NCBI GenBank assembly: GCA_016098155.1
Contig: JAAAJB010000015.1
Location: 1-64,000, forward strand
Origin: Actinomortierella ambigua
Taxonomy: Eukaryota; Mortierellomycota; Mortierellomycetes; Mortierellales; Mortierellaceae
Direction of reading: 5' to 3'
DNA: 64,000 nucleotides
Shown here: positions 39,369-52,605 of the stretch, in pieces
Layout of the letters: the number at the start of each line of letters is the position of its first letter
How positions within the stretch are numbered: position 1 is the stretch's first letter
The notes under the pieces: model-generated
The model's database searches: none
What the model was told of the DNA's origin: nothing
The model's input: the letters and a program-made list of their open reading frames with translations, nothing else
Translations under genes and position numbers: made by a program

Positions 39369-42300
39369 ATGACTCCTGGACGTGGTCGAGGTCGAGGTCG
39401 CGGTCGAGGCCGTGGTCGTGGCCAAGTGCAAATAGACACCATCGCGCAAGAGGCTACGGCAGCAGCAGCAGTCGTTTCCTCAGAGGGAGCTGCCGCCGCC
39501 GCCGCCACAGCAGGATCTACAACGACAGCGGAATCATCATCAGCATCAATAGTACCAGTCCCCCTTATTCCCGTCAAGCGTGGTCCAGGTCGACCCCGCG
39601 GTAGTGGTCGCGGACGGCGGGTCGGTGGACGAGGCAGACCACGTGGAAGCAGCGGCACCAGCAGCAGTACAAGTCAATCGATAACTGGCGTCAATACAAG
39701 GTTGATCAGGGCAGAATCGGTCATTTTCGAAGGAGGAGGAGGACGAGGAGAAGGAGAAGGAAGGATGGAAGTTGACCTGGTGGATCAAATCGGTGGTGGT
39801 GACGGTGAACGCGAGCAGGATCGTTCAGACTCGGAAGTGTCGTCAGGTAGCCTGGAGACAGACTCTGAGCGATCGCAGGACGAAGCCGATGGCGAAGATG
39901 AAGGGGCTACGTCGTTTGGACTGAATAGGTAATTCATTCGAAGAAGAAGCTTCTACTGTTGATATTATTGCAGGATGGGGACATGATGACAAGCGTTTGT
40001 TGATCGATCAGCACAAGGAATCACTTCTGATATGATTGTTCTCTTGGTATTTATATGATTTTAGACGCCTGAAGCGAGATCTCTTGGCCAAGTATGTTAA
40101 GAGCTTGCGTTATGCGGGACAATAGCTGATGTGATCGAGGATATGAAGTGCGAAAAACAAGCAGGCTGATGTTTTTTTTTTGTTCCTCCTTTTCTTTTTT
40201 CTGAAATCAACTCACAGAACGAAAGGCCGTTCACGACCAGGCGCTTTCCTCGATGAAGCAGTGTATGACAGCTGGTCAGAATTGAGACGAGGCACCCTTG
40301 GGGAGAGGATCATGGCCGTCATCAGCGAGGAGCACGGACGCACACACGGACACGCTCTCTCAGACAAACGGGCGTCGCGACAACACTCCAGGGACACCCA
40401 CAGTAGTAGTGGTGGTAGCAGCAGAGAAGACGAGGATGGCCATTCAAACGCGGTCACAGAGTCAGAGTCAGAGTCGGCGTCCGACAGTGGAGTGCAAACG
40501 AAAGATGTTGCCAAAAAGGCGGCGCACTCGGTGCAGGCACGTAAGAAACGCCGTCTTTCGTCAGATTTGAGGATAGTGACTCCTCCTCCTTCCCTAGTGG
40601 CGGCGGCTGCAGTAGACGGGGTAGAACAGCGATCCAGCAAGGCGGCATCAAAGGCGGCCAAGGATGCAGAAGGGAAAGCGGCAAGTCGGTCCGATTTTGC
40701 AGTATCTTCGCCAACTGCTGCTGCTACAGCTGCTGCTGCTGCCGCAACGGCTGCGACGCCAGCCTCACAATCTGTTGAAATCGGTGCATTACTCTCTCAG
40801 ATTCAAAAGTACACGCCGGAGCTAAGCAGTGCTGTGCAGAAGACCAACATCCACATTCCACAGGACCGATACAAAAAAAATCAGCACCACCAACAGCATC
40901 GCCAACCTCAGGGCCAGCAGACCGGCAAGGAAGGGACCGACAAACAGGCAGGATCGGATGTTAAAGTCCGCCAAAAGACGCCCGTCGTCTTCCCGGGCAC
41001 CCACCACCTCCACCATCCGATGCGACAGTTCTACAGCCAACTTTCAAACCTGACGCGCACCAAGCATCGTCAGTATCTCTGGATCCTGAACGAGCTCCGG
41101 AACGGCCGCCAGGACCAATTGATGGCGGCGGACGAAACGCTGTGGCGGCGCCTGAACAACGAGGTCGAGGAAGAGCGGCACCAGTTCCGGCTGTGGTCAC
41201 ACGAGACGATCTGTGCGAAAGCGCACGCATTGGGATCGTCAACAGACCGAGGCCAACCGATCCGAGAGAGCTTGGAGCGAACAAAATGGCGACGTGGACG
41301 GGAGCGGATTGTACGGGATTATCCTCGGTACTACGAGTTTCAACAGGCGATCTTGATTCGATTGCCGGCCGTCTCGACTACACACAGCAGTAACAATAAG
41401 GCTGTCGTCCTACAGCGCGCTCAAGCTATCCGCAGCGGCCCCGCGTGGGGTGGTGGTGGTGGTAGTAGTGGTAGTGGCGGTAGTGATGGTAGTAGTGGTC
41501 AGCAGCGACGGGCAGGGGAGGATGGCCTGGTCGAGCGCAAGCATGTGCTGGCACGCGTTGGACGGATCTGCCCTGTTTGGATGGGCAAGCCTATCATGCA
41601 GACGGATGAGCATGGTGTGCCTTACCTGTCGGAGATCCCGCTGGACGGACGGTATTGGGAGCAAGCAGCGGCGGCAGCGGCGGAGCAGAGCACCGAGGAG
41701 GCGTCGTCCAAAACGACGGGCACAACGGCATCTTCAGCAGACAGTGCAAAAAATGCCGCTCCTCAGCTGACCAAAATACCTGCGCCTGCCATTTCAAGGG
41801 ATACGCTCCTCAAAAACCTGGTGAAGGAACAGAATGCAGATATTTCAATTGCTGCCAGCACGGTGCTCGCCATCGCTCGCACCTTGCCGAGCCTTGGCGC
41901 GGAATGGGAGATCCCTGTCCGTGTGGAGCTTGAAGAAGATGCCACAGGTAATATGTTTGTTTATGTTTGTTTGTGTGTGATGTGTTTTACAGGGATTATT
42001 CCCAATTCATCCTAACGCAATAATGGAAACGCCACTGCTAAAAAAAATTGGTGGCAAGGATAGGCAACATGAAGAAGCGGGTGTATGTCGACAAGCCCTT
42101 AATTCCGAAACGGATGACGGAGTTGGATATGACCCAATCGTTCTATAATGGTGTTCTAAAGCATCTGGCACTCTGTCCCTCCAAGGCACAAGATACCACA
42201 AAGGCGCTCCCCGTCGTTGAAAATGAAGAGAAGAGTGGCTTGCAAGACCAGGGCAGCAAGATGGATGTGGACTCGCCTGTTAAAGAAGCAGCGGCAGATT

Positions 42301-44590
42301 CGACACCCAAGCCTTCCCAGAAGCCAGACACGGTCGAAGCAGGTGGCCTCGAGTACACGCTTTGGACGTTGGGTGATATCCGAATGATTATTCGAAGCCG
42401 ACTCCATGGGTTTGTCGAGAATGAGGTACACTGCTATGTGCCGACTGATGAAGCTCTCCACACCTCAAACTCGCTGTTGGATACTAACAATCATTGCCCT
42501 TTGCCACACCTTTATCCTTTGCTGATCATCAGGAACGGAATCAATCGATGATTCTCAAGGCCGTCCTCGAGTACACGCCCCTGCTCGGCATGACTGAACC
42601 ACGGTTATCGATGGTGACAAGTTGGTGGATGGCGGCCCGGATCCGAGATGAGCCTCTTGTCGGGGTGAGTCGAGTCGATGTCGCCAAAAACCAATTTGTG
42701 CGCTTTCCTTCGCCACCGTCGTTCATTTACTCGACGGAGTCCACGCCGGACCCGTTGAACCCGCTCCAGGGTATCTACAGCGACCGACCTGCCATCGCTG
42801 TCAAGGAGTGGGACCGAGACCTGAGTGAGTGGACTCGACCCCAAATCCAGTTGCTCCATCATGTCCTCCGGCGGCTGGTACCGCTTGCGCCAGGTCAGTA
42901 CCTGTTGACCCACAAACGGGGCGAGGTGAACGCCAGTCTCTATCGGGCTGCTGCCGCTGCCGCTGCCGCCTCTAGTGGGGCCAACCTGGCTTCCCAGCAA
43001 CAAGGGGGTGTTGGTACCCCCCTATCGAAGCAGGCCCCTCAAGAGGGACAGCAGCAGCGGGGGCACCATGACCAAGCAGCCGAATGTACAGCCCAATCCA
43101 AGAAAGAGAAGGAGGCGGTGGGCGACGACTCGAACAAGGCACAGCAGGAAGGCCAGAGGAGAGCCCCGATCGGCGGGGCGGACGACAAGGTTGAGGCAGA
43201 GAAGAGGAGGATGAGTGGTGGTGGTATGATGTCGGAGGATAAACTGGTCTATGCGGCGTTATTGTCCTCCGCTGAGAGCGCCGATCCAAACGGCGCCAAG
43301 ACTGGAGAGGCTGCAACTGTTGCTGTTGCTGCTGCCGAGGCTGAGGCAGAGGCAGAGGCAGTAGAAGCAACAGCAGCAGTGGAGATGAGGGCGAGCGCTC
43401 CAGTGCCTACTCCAAATGCATCGGCATGCTCTGAGTCCGCAACGACGTCGACCAAAACAACAACAACAACGACGGGGGTACATGGAATGCATAGCGCTCG
43501 TGGTGTTGTTGGTGGTGGTCATGGTTGTACACCTGTCATGGTTGGTGCTCTTGTTCCGCCTGCTGCTGCTGCTGCTCCCTTGATTTTGTCCCCCTCTCCT
43601 TCCTCCTCGGCGGTCGCCCCTCAGAACGCCACAGGGCCAACCACCAAGTATGGCAAGTACGATTTGCACGCCGCGCATGAAAAGTCCCCTGAGATTGTTG
43701 TCACTGCCCATTCCGTGACCATGGGGGTGGTGGGCACTGCTTGTTCGTCCGTCTCTGCTAAGAATAGCAATGGAGGAGGTAATAGCAGCAGCGGTGGTCT
43801 CCCATTGTCGTCCATGGACGCAGCTGTCAGCAGCAGCAGTGGCAAGAACGACATCAGCAACAACAACAACATTAGCGGTTTGGAGGTGAGCATTGGTCAC
43901 ACAAATACCAATAGTCATCGGCATACAGCTGATGCTACTCCTGCAGCAGCAGTAGCAGCAGCAGCAACAGCAGCAGTAGCCGTCGGACCTGTCGGTCAGG
44001 GTAACAACCACCACCATAACAACAACATGGCCCAAACCATTCATGCCGGTGCTACTGCCTCTACTGTCTCTGCAGCTACCGCGTCTGGAGCTGCTGCACC
44101 TTCGGCCTCATTGACTACGACAACCGTAGGGCTTACGACAACGAGCATTGTCTCTGAATTGGAGGAGTTGCTACAGTTTCAATGGATGGGGCCGCCAGAC
44201 CAAGTACCAGGCACGTTCCCGTACGCCAATGAGAAGACATTGGAACAAAAAGGGGGACGATCACAACTTCATCATCCTTCAGCTTCTCATGGGAAGGGGT
44301 CATGGAAGACAGGATCTTCGTTTATCTATCATGACGCCGATCGTGCCCCTGAAGGTGAAGGATCTGGCGAGCAGATGCCGAATAGGAGCATGATGGACGT
44401 CAGGGCGGGCGATGGCGGGAGGAGTGATTCGGAGAATATTGCCGAGGCAGGAGATACCGATAGTAGTAGTGATAGTAGTGATAGCGATATTAGTACAGCT
44501 ACTAGTAACGCCTCGTCGTCGTCTGAAAGTGAAGATGATGATAGTTCATCGGATCTTTCAGAAGCCGGCTCTGATGAGTCTCCACTTTAG
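39369..44590 (+). CDS. AT-hook protein with probable NARG2_C (little elongation complex subunit 2) domain
   Basis: Exons 39369-39928, 40065-40091 (27 bases), 40218-41947, 42064-42425 and 42533-44590 give about 1578 residues. The N-terminus is an RG-repeat (GRGRGRGR) followed by two AT-hook-like motifs (GPGRPRG, RGRPRG, residues 69-95), which bind AT-rich DNA. A conserved block from about residue 453 begins VVFPGTHHLHHPMRQFY. A second conserved region spans about 865-1033, from TLWTLGDIRMIIRSRLHGF to GQYLLTHKRGEVNASLYRA, resembling the C-terminal domain of animal ICE2/NARG2, a subunit of the complex that supports snRNA-gene transcription. The last about 500 residues are Ala, Ser, Thr and Asn-rich with an acidic Ser end. 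The domain call is from pattern memory; gene structure is firm. Confidence 0.7.
40065..40091 (+). other. 27-base microexon of the NARG2_C-like gene
   Basis: The splice sites TTTTAG before and GTATGT after are canonical, and only with this exon do exons 1 and 3 join in frame (phase 2 on both sides). It encodes about nine basic residues around RRLKRDLLAK. Confidence 0.7.
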
Positions 44591-47500
44591 GTGACCTCAT
44601 TACTCCCCGCGCCCGCCTATTTCTTCTCCTCCTCCCCATGGGCGCATGGTTGGGGGAGGGAGGAGTGGAGAAGGGTATGCAGTAGACTACTACTAGTAGA
44701 AGCATAGCTTGTTGCGGCCATTGAAAATTGTACCCACCCCGAAACCAAAATCTCTCGCCCTTTGAACGCGAAGTCCACGTTTTCTATTTTGTCGCGTCGC
44801 TCCATCACTCATCTTTTTTTTTCCTGTACGCTCAAACAAAAAGATCTCTTGACGCGATGTCTCGTACTTTTGAAGGTGGCATCATTCTGCTGCCTAATTG
44901 CAGACTCTTTGATGGAGAGGAAGGAGGAGGGGGTGCGTGGGAGGGAGGGAGGGAGGGAAGGAGGGGTGGGAGGAAAAAGACATTAGGGGCTGAATAATGG
45001 ATGTCATAGGCTGATGAAAGCTTGTGTGAGCTAGAGGGCTTGGTACGTAGGCAATGACGAAAGGATCGAAGGTTCTCCTTGTTCCTTTTTTCTCTCCTTG
45101 TGTGTGTGCGTGTGTTTTTTTTTATCTCTCATTTTTTTTTTCGTTTTGGGTCATAAAGTAGAGTAGATTGATGTTCGCCCTGCGTGGCAACATCAAACAT
45201 GAGAGCACCGAGAAAAGAAACAGCAGCAAGTTGATCACTTGTCACTTCCTTTCCCCCCCCCCCCTTTTTGTGTTGCTTGCTGCTGCTGCTGCTGTACAAC
45301 TCTTCGTGCAATGCTCCAGTCTCTGGCTCTTCCAATGCACAATTCTCCTCTTTCGATCGCTCTCTTGTTCTTTCTCACTCCTCCATAATCATTCCCACTT
45401 TTTTGTTTCGCGATGGGCGCGGGGCAAAGAGAACATGAGAGAGGAGGAGCGTCGTACAAGGACGCATTAACTTGATTCACGGTGTACAGTACCAACTGGG
45501 GTTGTGGATTTAGTTGTGGATTGGATGGGAAGGGAAGGAGAGGGGGGGGGAACAAGGAGAAGCATGAGGACGACGACAAAAAAAGTGAGGCATTTTTGTG
45601 TGTGGACAACTCTCTTTTTTTTTTTTTTTTCTTCTTCGCCCTTCAGACCCGAAAACGCGCTTTTCTTTGTGTAGCCAAAATATTTTGTGCCTCCCCTCCT
45701 CCTCAATTGATATCTCTTTCCCTGCCATTGTCAACCTCGCTTTTTTTTGTTGCTCGTGTTTCTCCTCTCGTGTCAATGGTTTTAGTTGTCTTCTGCCCAT
45801 CCTCATCTTCTTTTCAAAAAAGTTCCGTCGAATAGGAACAAAAGGCGTTGTTGTGATGTATTGTTGTTGTTGCATCCCACTCCTCCCTCCGCCCAAACAA
45901 GTGGAGATAGATTTTAGGTACTTGTGCCTGAAAAAACGTGTGCACGCTCGTGGGTTCACAAATTTCAACGACAGCACAACAACATCATGGGAGAGGGGAC
46001 CCTGTATGTTGGATCCATGGAAACATTGGAAGCGAGGGAACAGACCTTTTTAGAGTCGTTCCACTTAGCCAAGGAGTTTTTTGTTAAAAAAAGAAGAGGT
46101 GGAATCCTCTGATTTTACCATGTATGTACAGTATACTAGTAATCAATCAATGAGTCTGTGTAGGAGAAGAAAGAGGTGAGCAGGTGGGAGGAGCCCTGCC
46201 TTGCGTTCTTGCACACAGCAGCAGGAGCTTTTTTTTATTGATTTATCTTTGTCTACCCAACTGCTTCTTACTATTGTACTTGCCCTGTGACGAAGGGTGT
46301 TTGTTTCAACTGGTTAGCATAGATCGTGTGCACCCACTACTTACTTGCTGTGTGGCTGATCGACGCGATGAACTCAAATAACGATAATATTGCAACTCCT
46401 CTTTGTTTGACTCGGGACATCATGCCTAAATTCGAGTGGGATACTCCTGAAGGGCGGCGCATTTATTTATTAGACCAAAGAAAACGATCCATGGAAGTAG
46501 GGGAGAGGGGGGGGAGAGGTGGAAGGACGGACGGAGGGGAGGGGGAGGAACTCAGCTTGTTCATGAGAAAAAGGCAGCAGAGGCGGGGGAGAAAAAACGG
46601 GGACAGGGCAGGGAGGTTCGAGGAGATCTTCTCCAATGAGTGGACGAGAAGCAGTAAAGGTGTGGCTGGCAGCAACGAGGAAAGATAAAAGACAAAAAAA
46701 AAAAACGTCCATGAGGGCGGATGGGGTGGAGTGCAGCAGGAGAGAGTGTGTGCAGGACTCGCGGCAGGAGGAGAAATGTGAACCTTCCACCCTTTGTCCC
46801 TGACGAAACGATGTCATCCGCTCTGCAGGATCTTCAGCTAAATTTTTTTTTTTATCAAAAGGCGTAGCAATCACAACAACAAAAAAAGGGCGCGTGGGGC
46901 CTCGCAATCACTTATTATCACACCTCAACCGCTCAATTCTTAATCCCCCCCCCTTTTTTTTTTTCCCTGTTGTTTTTGGTTCATGTTGAGTGGAAAGTTT
47001 TGGACAGCAAGTCGGTGCCACTCTTCTCTCTGACCATTCGCATCCGCATGCGAGTCGGTTGATCAAAAGCACAAAGGTGTGAACAGCAAACAGGGAGGTG
47101 TACGGGAGAGGGGGAGGTGGGAGGGAAAAGAAAAACAGCCCACGATGATAAGTGATTTTTTTTTTTTTTTTTTTTGCCACGCCCTCTCCCATCTCTTGGA
47201 GGTGCACACAAAAAAAAATGCACCGCAACAGAAAGGAGCTGCACATTTGCACGACACTACTTGCTGTACACGCATACTGACACTTACACAAAGTGTTTTT
47301 GTCTGTAATCTACCAACTGAACGAACGAACAACAAAATAACGACATGGGATGAGACCAGGACTACCAGGCACTGGGGGGGGGAAGGGAAGGGAAGAAAAG
47401 GCAAGCATCTCCCAGGCAGACAGAGGTTGCACAGATGCATCCATCAATGGCAAGCTTTTTCCAGGGTTAGACTTTATGGTGCTGAAAAGGGGACAGGAAG

Positions 47501-49018
47501 AAGAGATACCCAATCCTCATCATCCATCAGTGATGGTGATGGTGATGATGATGGTGATGATCCAACTATAGAGATGGAGCAACATATCATTGGGTCAGAA
47601 GCACGCACCCACTGTTTGCACTCCAATAAGAGTGAGAAAAGAGTGAAAGCGAGAGAGCGAGGATTCAGAGTAGGAGTGGAGCGAGAGTGAGAGGAGAGTG
47701 AGTAGGGAAGTAGGCTTTTTTTTGGTGCCTCCTGCTGCTGTCCTTTCTTCCCCCCCCCCCCTCTCTTTGTTTTCTCTCAAGATAAACAGAAAAACTTTTT
47801 GTTCCTGTTCTTTTTTATCTGTAAACCAGGACTTTGTTCAGGTCCACCCATTTCTCTCTTCTCTCTCTTCTCTTTCTTTTCTCTCACCCTCTCTTTCTCC
47901 CTCTCTTTCTTTCTCTCTCCCAATCCTCTTTCTGTCTCTCTTCTCTTCTCTTTCTCTCTCCCCTCTCTCTTCTCCCCTCCAGTGCTACCTGCAGAAGGAC
48001 AACACCCCCACGCGCGCTGTGTTTCTCTCTGCCGTGCCAATTCTCTTTTTCATTGCTGTCATTTGTCTGTGTTTGTTCTCTTATTCGACTCGCTCGGCCT
48101 AACCAGCGTTGGCTCCTGTTCGTTGTCGAATAACATTACAGAAACATAGTTCCTTTCGATCTTCCTTCATTCTTCTTTCTGCACACATTCTCTCCTTCGG
48201 CCTCAAAGCCCGGCCAGTGCTTCTGCCTCGAGACTATCTTTTTTGTCAAGCTCTTTCCGTGTTGCCTGCTTGACCCTAATTCCCCCCCAAGCGCCGTCGC
48301 TGCTCTACACCACCACCCACACACCCAGACCCGTGCTCCTACCCTCAACAGTGGCGGGACTCAATTCAGACATCTTTTTGCCCTCGGTGGATAGCTTTTG
48401 CTCCACCTCCAACCTCTCGCTGCACCACCTCTTTGGTCTGCCCATCCGCTGACCAATCGCCCCCCCCCCTGTCCATCTGCCTTCCTTGCTCTTCGGTCAC
48501 CGCGCTCTCTGCCCTTTCTCCGCTGTCCGTGTCTCTTCTCGACGTTTGTTGTAGCTTTTCTTCTCTTTCTCTCTTTCTCTCGCTCGCTCCTTCAATCGGT
48601 GTTATGGAACTGTAACCAAGAAAGAAACGAACCTTCATACACTCTCCCTCTGCTTTGCCGTTCTCTCCGCCAAGCTTCTTTCGGTTCGATCAGCCTCCAC
48701 ACAATTCTCCCTGTGCCGACCACTCACATCGCTGCTTGCTGTATCGGATTAATCCTCGCTGCCCTTGGCCCTTTTCCCGTCCACTTTCGGCCAGAACCCA
48801 GTCCAACTAGCTTGCAGCTGCCTGCATCCTCCTCCTCATTCCCAGCTACATCACTGAAGAGCCAGCTCAACTCAGCACCTGCTCAGTCCAGCCCTGACCA
48901 TTGCTGCCTCTCTTCTTACCCTTGACTGTGACAACACTTGGACCATTGAACAAGAGTCGCCTGTTCCTCCCTACTTTATCCTCCCTCCCTCATCTCCCTT
49001 CATCTATATTCGTGCATC
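44591..49018. other. Gene-poor region upstream of the copper-fist gene
   Basis: About 4.4 kb. It is dominated by homopolymers and purine/pyrimidine tracts (T runs at 45613-45630 and 47157-47175, C runs near 45254-45265 and 47750-47760, A runs near 46695). Every open frame is short and low-complexity. From 47.7 kb to the ATG the + strand is almost wholly C/T-rich, which suggests a long promoter and 5' UTR for the copper-fist gene. No RNA gene, element or protein domain recognised. Confidence 0.5.
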
Positions 49019-51681
49019 ATGGTCTTTGTCAATGGACAGAAATTTGCATGGTAAGTGGGCGCCCAACTCCATTCTATGCGACATTGGGAACTTCAGTGCC
49101 CGCAGCATCACAGCGCTAACGACAATTTGATGCCCATTTGATTCTTTCATTCTTTCCATTAGTGTCACATGCATCAAAGGTCATCGCTCAACCACCTGCA
49201 ACCATGGGTACATTAGATCGCAAAGCTTGCCTTTTTTTTTATTATTATGTTGGCTCTTTTGATACATATTAGCTTACATTGTTTGCTGCTTTCTTCGTTT
49301 TATTGACTGTAAAGTGAGCGACCCCTACATGAGATCAAGAAGAAGGGTCGTCCCTCAACCCAATGCCCTCACTGCAAAGAGTTGCGCAAAGCCAAGCAGG
49401 TCACTGTCAAGTGTATCTGTGGTAAAGAGGACGGTAAGTGATGGGTTAGAGTGGGACATGTACATATTTGTCAGCCATCTGATGGAATCATCAAATCACT
49501 CCATGGTCAACTCATTTGACGTAGTTCTTTCGTACTTCGTCATCAAATAGTCTCTGGCCTCAAGCGCAACAAGTCCGTCAGCAATGATGGCACCCCTGTA
49601 GGCGGTGAAAGTCTCTCACGCTCCGGCTCGTCTCAAGGCGCCAGTCCTGCGCCATCGAACGGAGGTAAGCATCCCCCGTTTCCAACGAGCATGCATATAT
49701 GTTCAATGCTCGTCTTTTTTTGTTTGTCGCTCACGGTGATTAATCTCCTAATGTTTTATTTTCGATTATTGTAGGACTTGTCAACTGTGGTTGTCTAGAT
49801 GGCAAAACCTGTAGCTGCTGCCGTGACAAGTCTGGTCATGTTGTGACCAAGCCTGGTCCTAGCCCGCATCGTACCACATCCTTCAAGCAGTACCAGGTCT
49901 CCCACCAGCGTAGTTCGTCCTCTGTGGATCTTGGCAAGGGCGCTAGCAAACTCGCCAAATTCCCAAAGGAGATTGTCACCTCGCAGCTGCCCTTTACTCT
50001 CCACAACAACCAAAAGGCTTCGTCGCAGAGCCCGGATCCCAACACGCTCGGAAGTCACGGCAACATGGTCTCACCCTTCCTTGCCCAGACCTTGTCGCCC
50101 TCGCTCAGCACCTCGTCTAATGGATCGCCCTCCCTCAATGGCTTATCTCTCGGGTCGTCCCAGGCTCAAATGCACCCGCAAAGCCATCTCTGCTTCGACT
50201 ATGCAAGCTCCTCCGATTACGACAGTGACCAGTACAATCCTCCGTCCTATTCCTATTTCCCTGGCTCTATCAACTATGCCATCAGCAATGCCTCGGACGA
50301 CCTGGTTGAAGACATGGATATGTTCACTCCCGATGACTCTAAGCACCTCATGGAGGATATTATGAACGGAGCCACGCCACTCAACCCCATGGAGAGCCCT
50401 TCAGCAGAGGAGATTCGAATGCTCTACTCGGCACTCTCTACGTTCTCCACGGCCTCGCCTCCCCCAGCGCTTCAGACGCCTCCATCGTCCAGCATTGTCA
50501 GCATGCCGTCCGTCGCTACATCTCTTGCAGTCACCGCCCCCGCAACTATTGCCATGGAAAGCTCCGGGCCAAAGGCGTGTTGCAGCTCGGGCTCCAATGC
50601 TGGCTCGACCGGTGCCTTGACCCCTCCCTTGTCGAACGGCACCGGTGTCGTGATGGCAAGTCGCTCAGCAAGCCCCTGTGAAAAGACGGATGGCGGCTGT
50701 GGATGTGCCATTGCGCCCAACATGTGCTGTTGTGGTGAGCGCTGCGCCTGCCCTGGTTGTCTTGCGTACCCCAACAACCACATGATGTTTGGCACTGCCA
50801 CAGTACAGAATGGCGTCTATGTGACTGCGCCGACTGTTGCGCCAGTTGTTCCTGCCGTGGCGCCAATGCCTGTGACCACCCCTGAGAACGGCTTGGGTAT
50901 GACGACGAGCCAGCAAGGGGCGTCCAAGGCGAGCGCCAAAGGCGGCTCCTGCTGTGGCTCGAGGAATGCGGCAGCGGCGGCAGCGGCTTCCAGCGCGTCG
51001 CCTACGGCGAACGGTGGCGCAGGTGTTGCACAGATGCTCCAGATGCTCGATTCTCAAACACATCAGGCGCTCAAGAACGAACTCAGCAGCATGTCCCTGA
51101 CTGGTCTTGATACCTCGGTAATGCACCATCCGACCATGCTCGGCGACAATGGCGTTCTGATGTGCGGCTGTGGCTGCGGTCGCCCCACAGTCGACTGCGC
51201 AGAGTGTTTCCGGGACATGTGTGAATATGTGAGTCAAACACAAGCCCGTCCCCGCAGCGAGATGGGCGAGTTTGGTTCTTCCCCGGCGCTTGGCATGGAC
51301 ATGAATAACCTCGGCATGGTCAACATGGGGATGGATATGAACCTATCCATGGCCCTTGCTGGAGGTATAAATGACTTTGCAGCGCCCATGCCTCAACCCC
51401 AGACACTGAGCCTATTAGCAATGCCAAGCCAGACCACCGGTACAGACTCGCCCATGCAAGAACACACCCAGCAACAACATCAGCAACATGATCAAAGCAT
51501 GGAGCAAATAGACCAAGTGGCTATGGAAAAGAGGTTCCGCGAGCGTTTGGCTCATCGAGAGCGCTTCCAAGAACAAGATCCGTCTCAGCTCCCACCAGAG
51601 CCCAAGCTTGAGGTCCATCCCCCAATCCAGACGTTACCTCATCAAGGACATGCCCCGGTTGAACAGCAGCAGCAACAGCAA

Positions 51682-51713
<32 letters not shown>

Positions 51714-51987
51714 ACAGCAGCAACAACATCAGCAGCAGCAACAACATCAGCAGCAACAGCTTCAACTTCATCCAGAACAATCCCTGGCCGAAACTCAGCG
51801 ACGGATAGAGGAGCAACAAAAACTCCAGTTCCAACTGCTGGAGCAACAGCAGCTCCATCTCCAGCAGTCGTTGCAGTCAGTCCCTGGCCTGACCCAGCTC
51901 CAACTCGACTTTCTGGACAACGAAGATTGGAGCTTTGTGGACGAGATCCGCACCGATGCCAACGACGCTGTTCCGCCAAGGGTATAA
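49019..51987 (+). CDS. Copper-fist transcription factor
   Basis: Exons 49019-49050, 49163-49207, 49315-49433, 49551-49664 and 49775-51987 give 840 residues. Copper-fist factors (Ace1, Mac1, Cuf1 types) sense copper and control copper or iron genes in the nucleus. The N-terminal zinc module is complete: Cys11, Cys14, Cys23 and His25 (FACVTCIKGHRSTTCNH), then KKKGRPSTQC (34-43) for minor-groove contact and CPHCKELRKAK. Three Cys clusters follow: CGCLDGKTCSCC (about 108-119), CGCAIAPNMCCCGERCACPGC (about 412-432) and CGCGCGRPTVDCAECFRDMC (about 567-586). The middle one resembles the C-terminal Cys motif of Mac1/GRISEA activators. A poly-Gln block (about 734-766) precedes the C-terminus LDFLDNEDWSFVDEI, an acidic hydrophobic stretch suited to activation. 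Whether it answers copper lack or excess is undecided. Confidence 0.92.
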
Positions 51988-52567
51988 CCATCGGGGCTTT
52001 GAGGAAAACCGCTCGAGTCCTCGGACGATATAGTGGCCACCTCCATCGCCCTACCCTTTTCTTCTACATGTCACCCACCTTTCCTGTTCCCTCTTCCCTC
52101 TCTCGCTCGCTCACACATCACACATACGCAGCTTCTCCCCATTCCAATTGTACAGCTTTCCTCCGTTCCCATTGTCGAGCATGGCTCTTCGGACACCTTT
52201 TCCCTGGGCACTACACTCCCCTTTCCCATTTTGACACGCTTTTTCTTTTTTCATTTTCGTTGTCATTGGGCATCTGCAGTTGCCATCACATTTGTTTTGC
52301 CACCTTTTGGGAACCTCTTCCTCTTCCTGTTCATATATTTCCCCCCGTCGCTAGACGTTCCCTTCCACCGCATACCCAGGCGCTGGCGTCTTCTTTCCCT
52401 TTTTCTTTTTCTTTTGTTCTTACGCACCCTCTTAATCGTCTTCTTTCCCTATCAGCTGCAAAACATCACATGCACATGCACAATTAATCCTCACTCTGAT
52501 CATAGAGACGCCTCTCAAAAGAAAATAACCTTGCTTTTCCTTCTTTGTCGCTGTTTTTTTTTTCGTT

Positions 52568-52605
52568 GTTGGTTGGTTGGTTGGTTGGTTGGCTGGCTGG
52601 CTGGC
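52568..52605. repeat. (TTGG)n-(CTGG)n tetranucleotide repeat
   Basis: About five TTGG units followed by three to four CTGG/GGCT units, flanked by T runs. Confidence 0.9.

Noticed and set aside
45510..45977. 155-codon - strand frame with Lys/Arg-rich C-terminus
   Set aside because: Composition follows A-runs on that strand; no domain and no splice partners.
48397..48403. TTTGCTC, a match to the Mac1-type copper response element, upstream of the copper-fist gene
   Set aside because: A single 7-base match in more than 4 kb of T/C-rich DNA is expected by chance; no inverted or paired copy was found.
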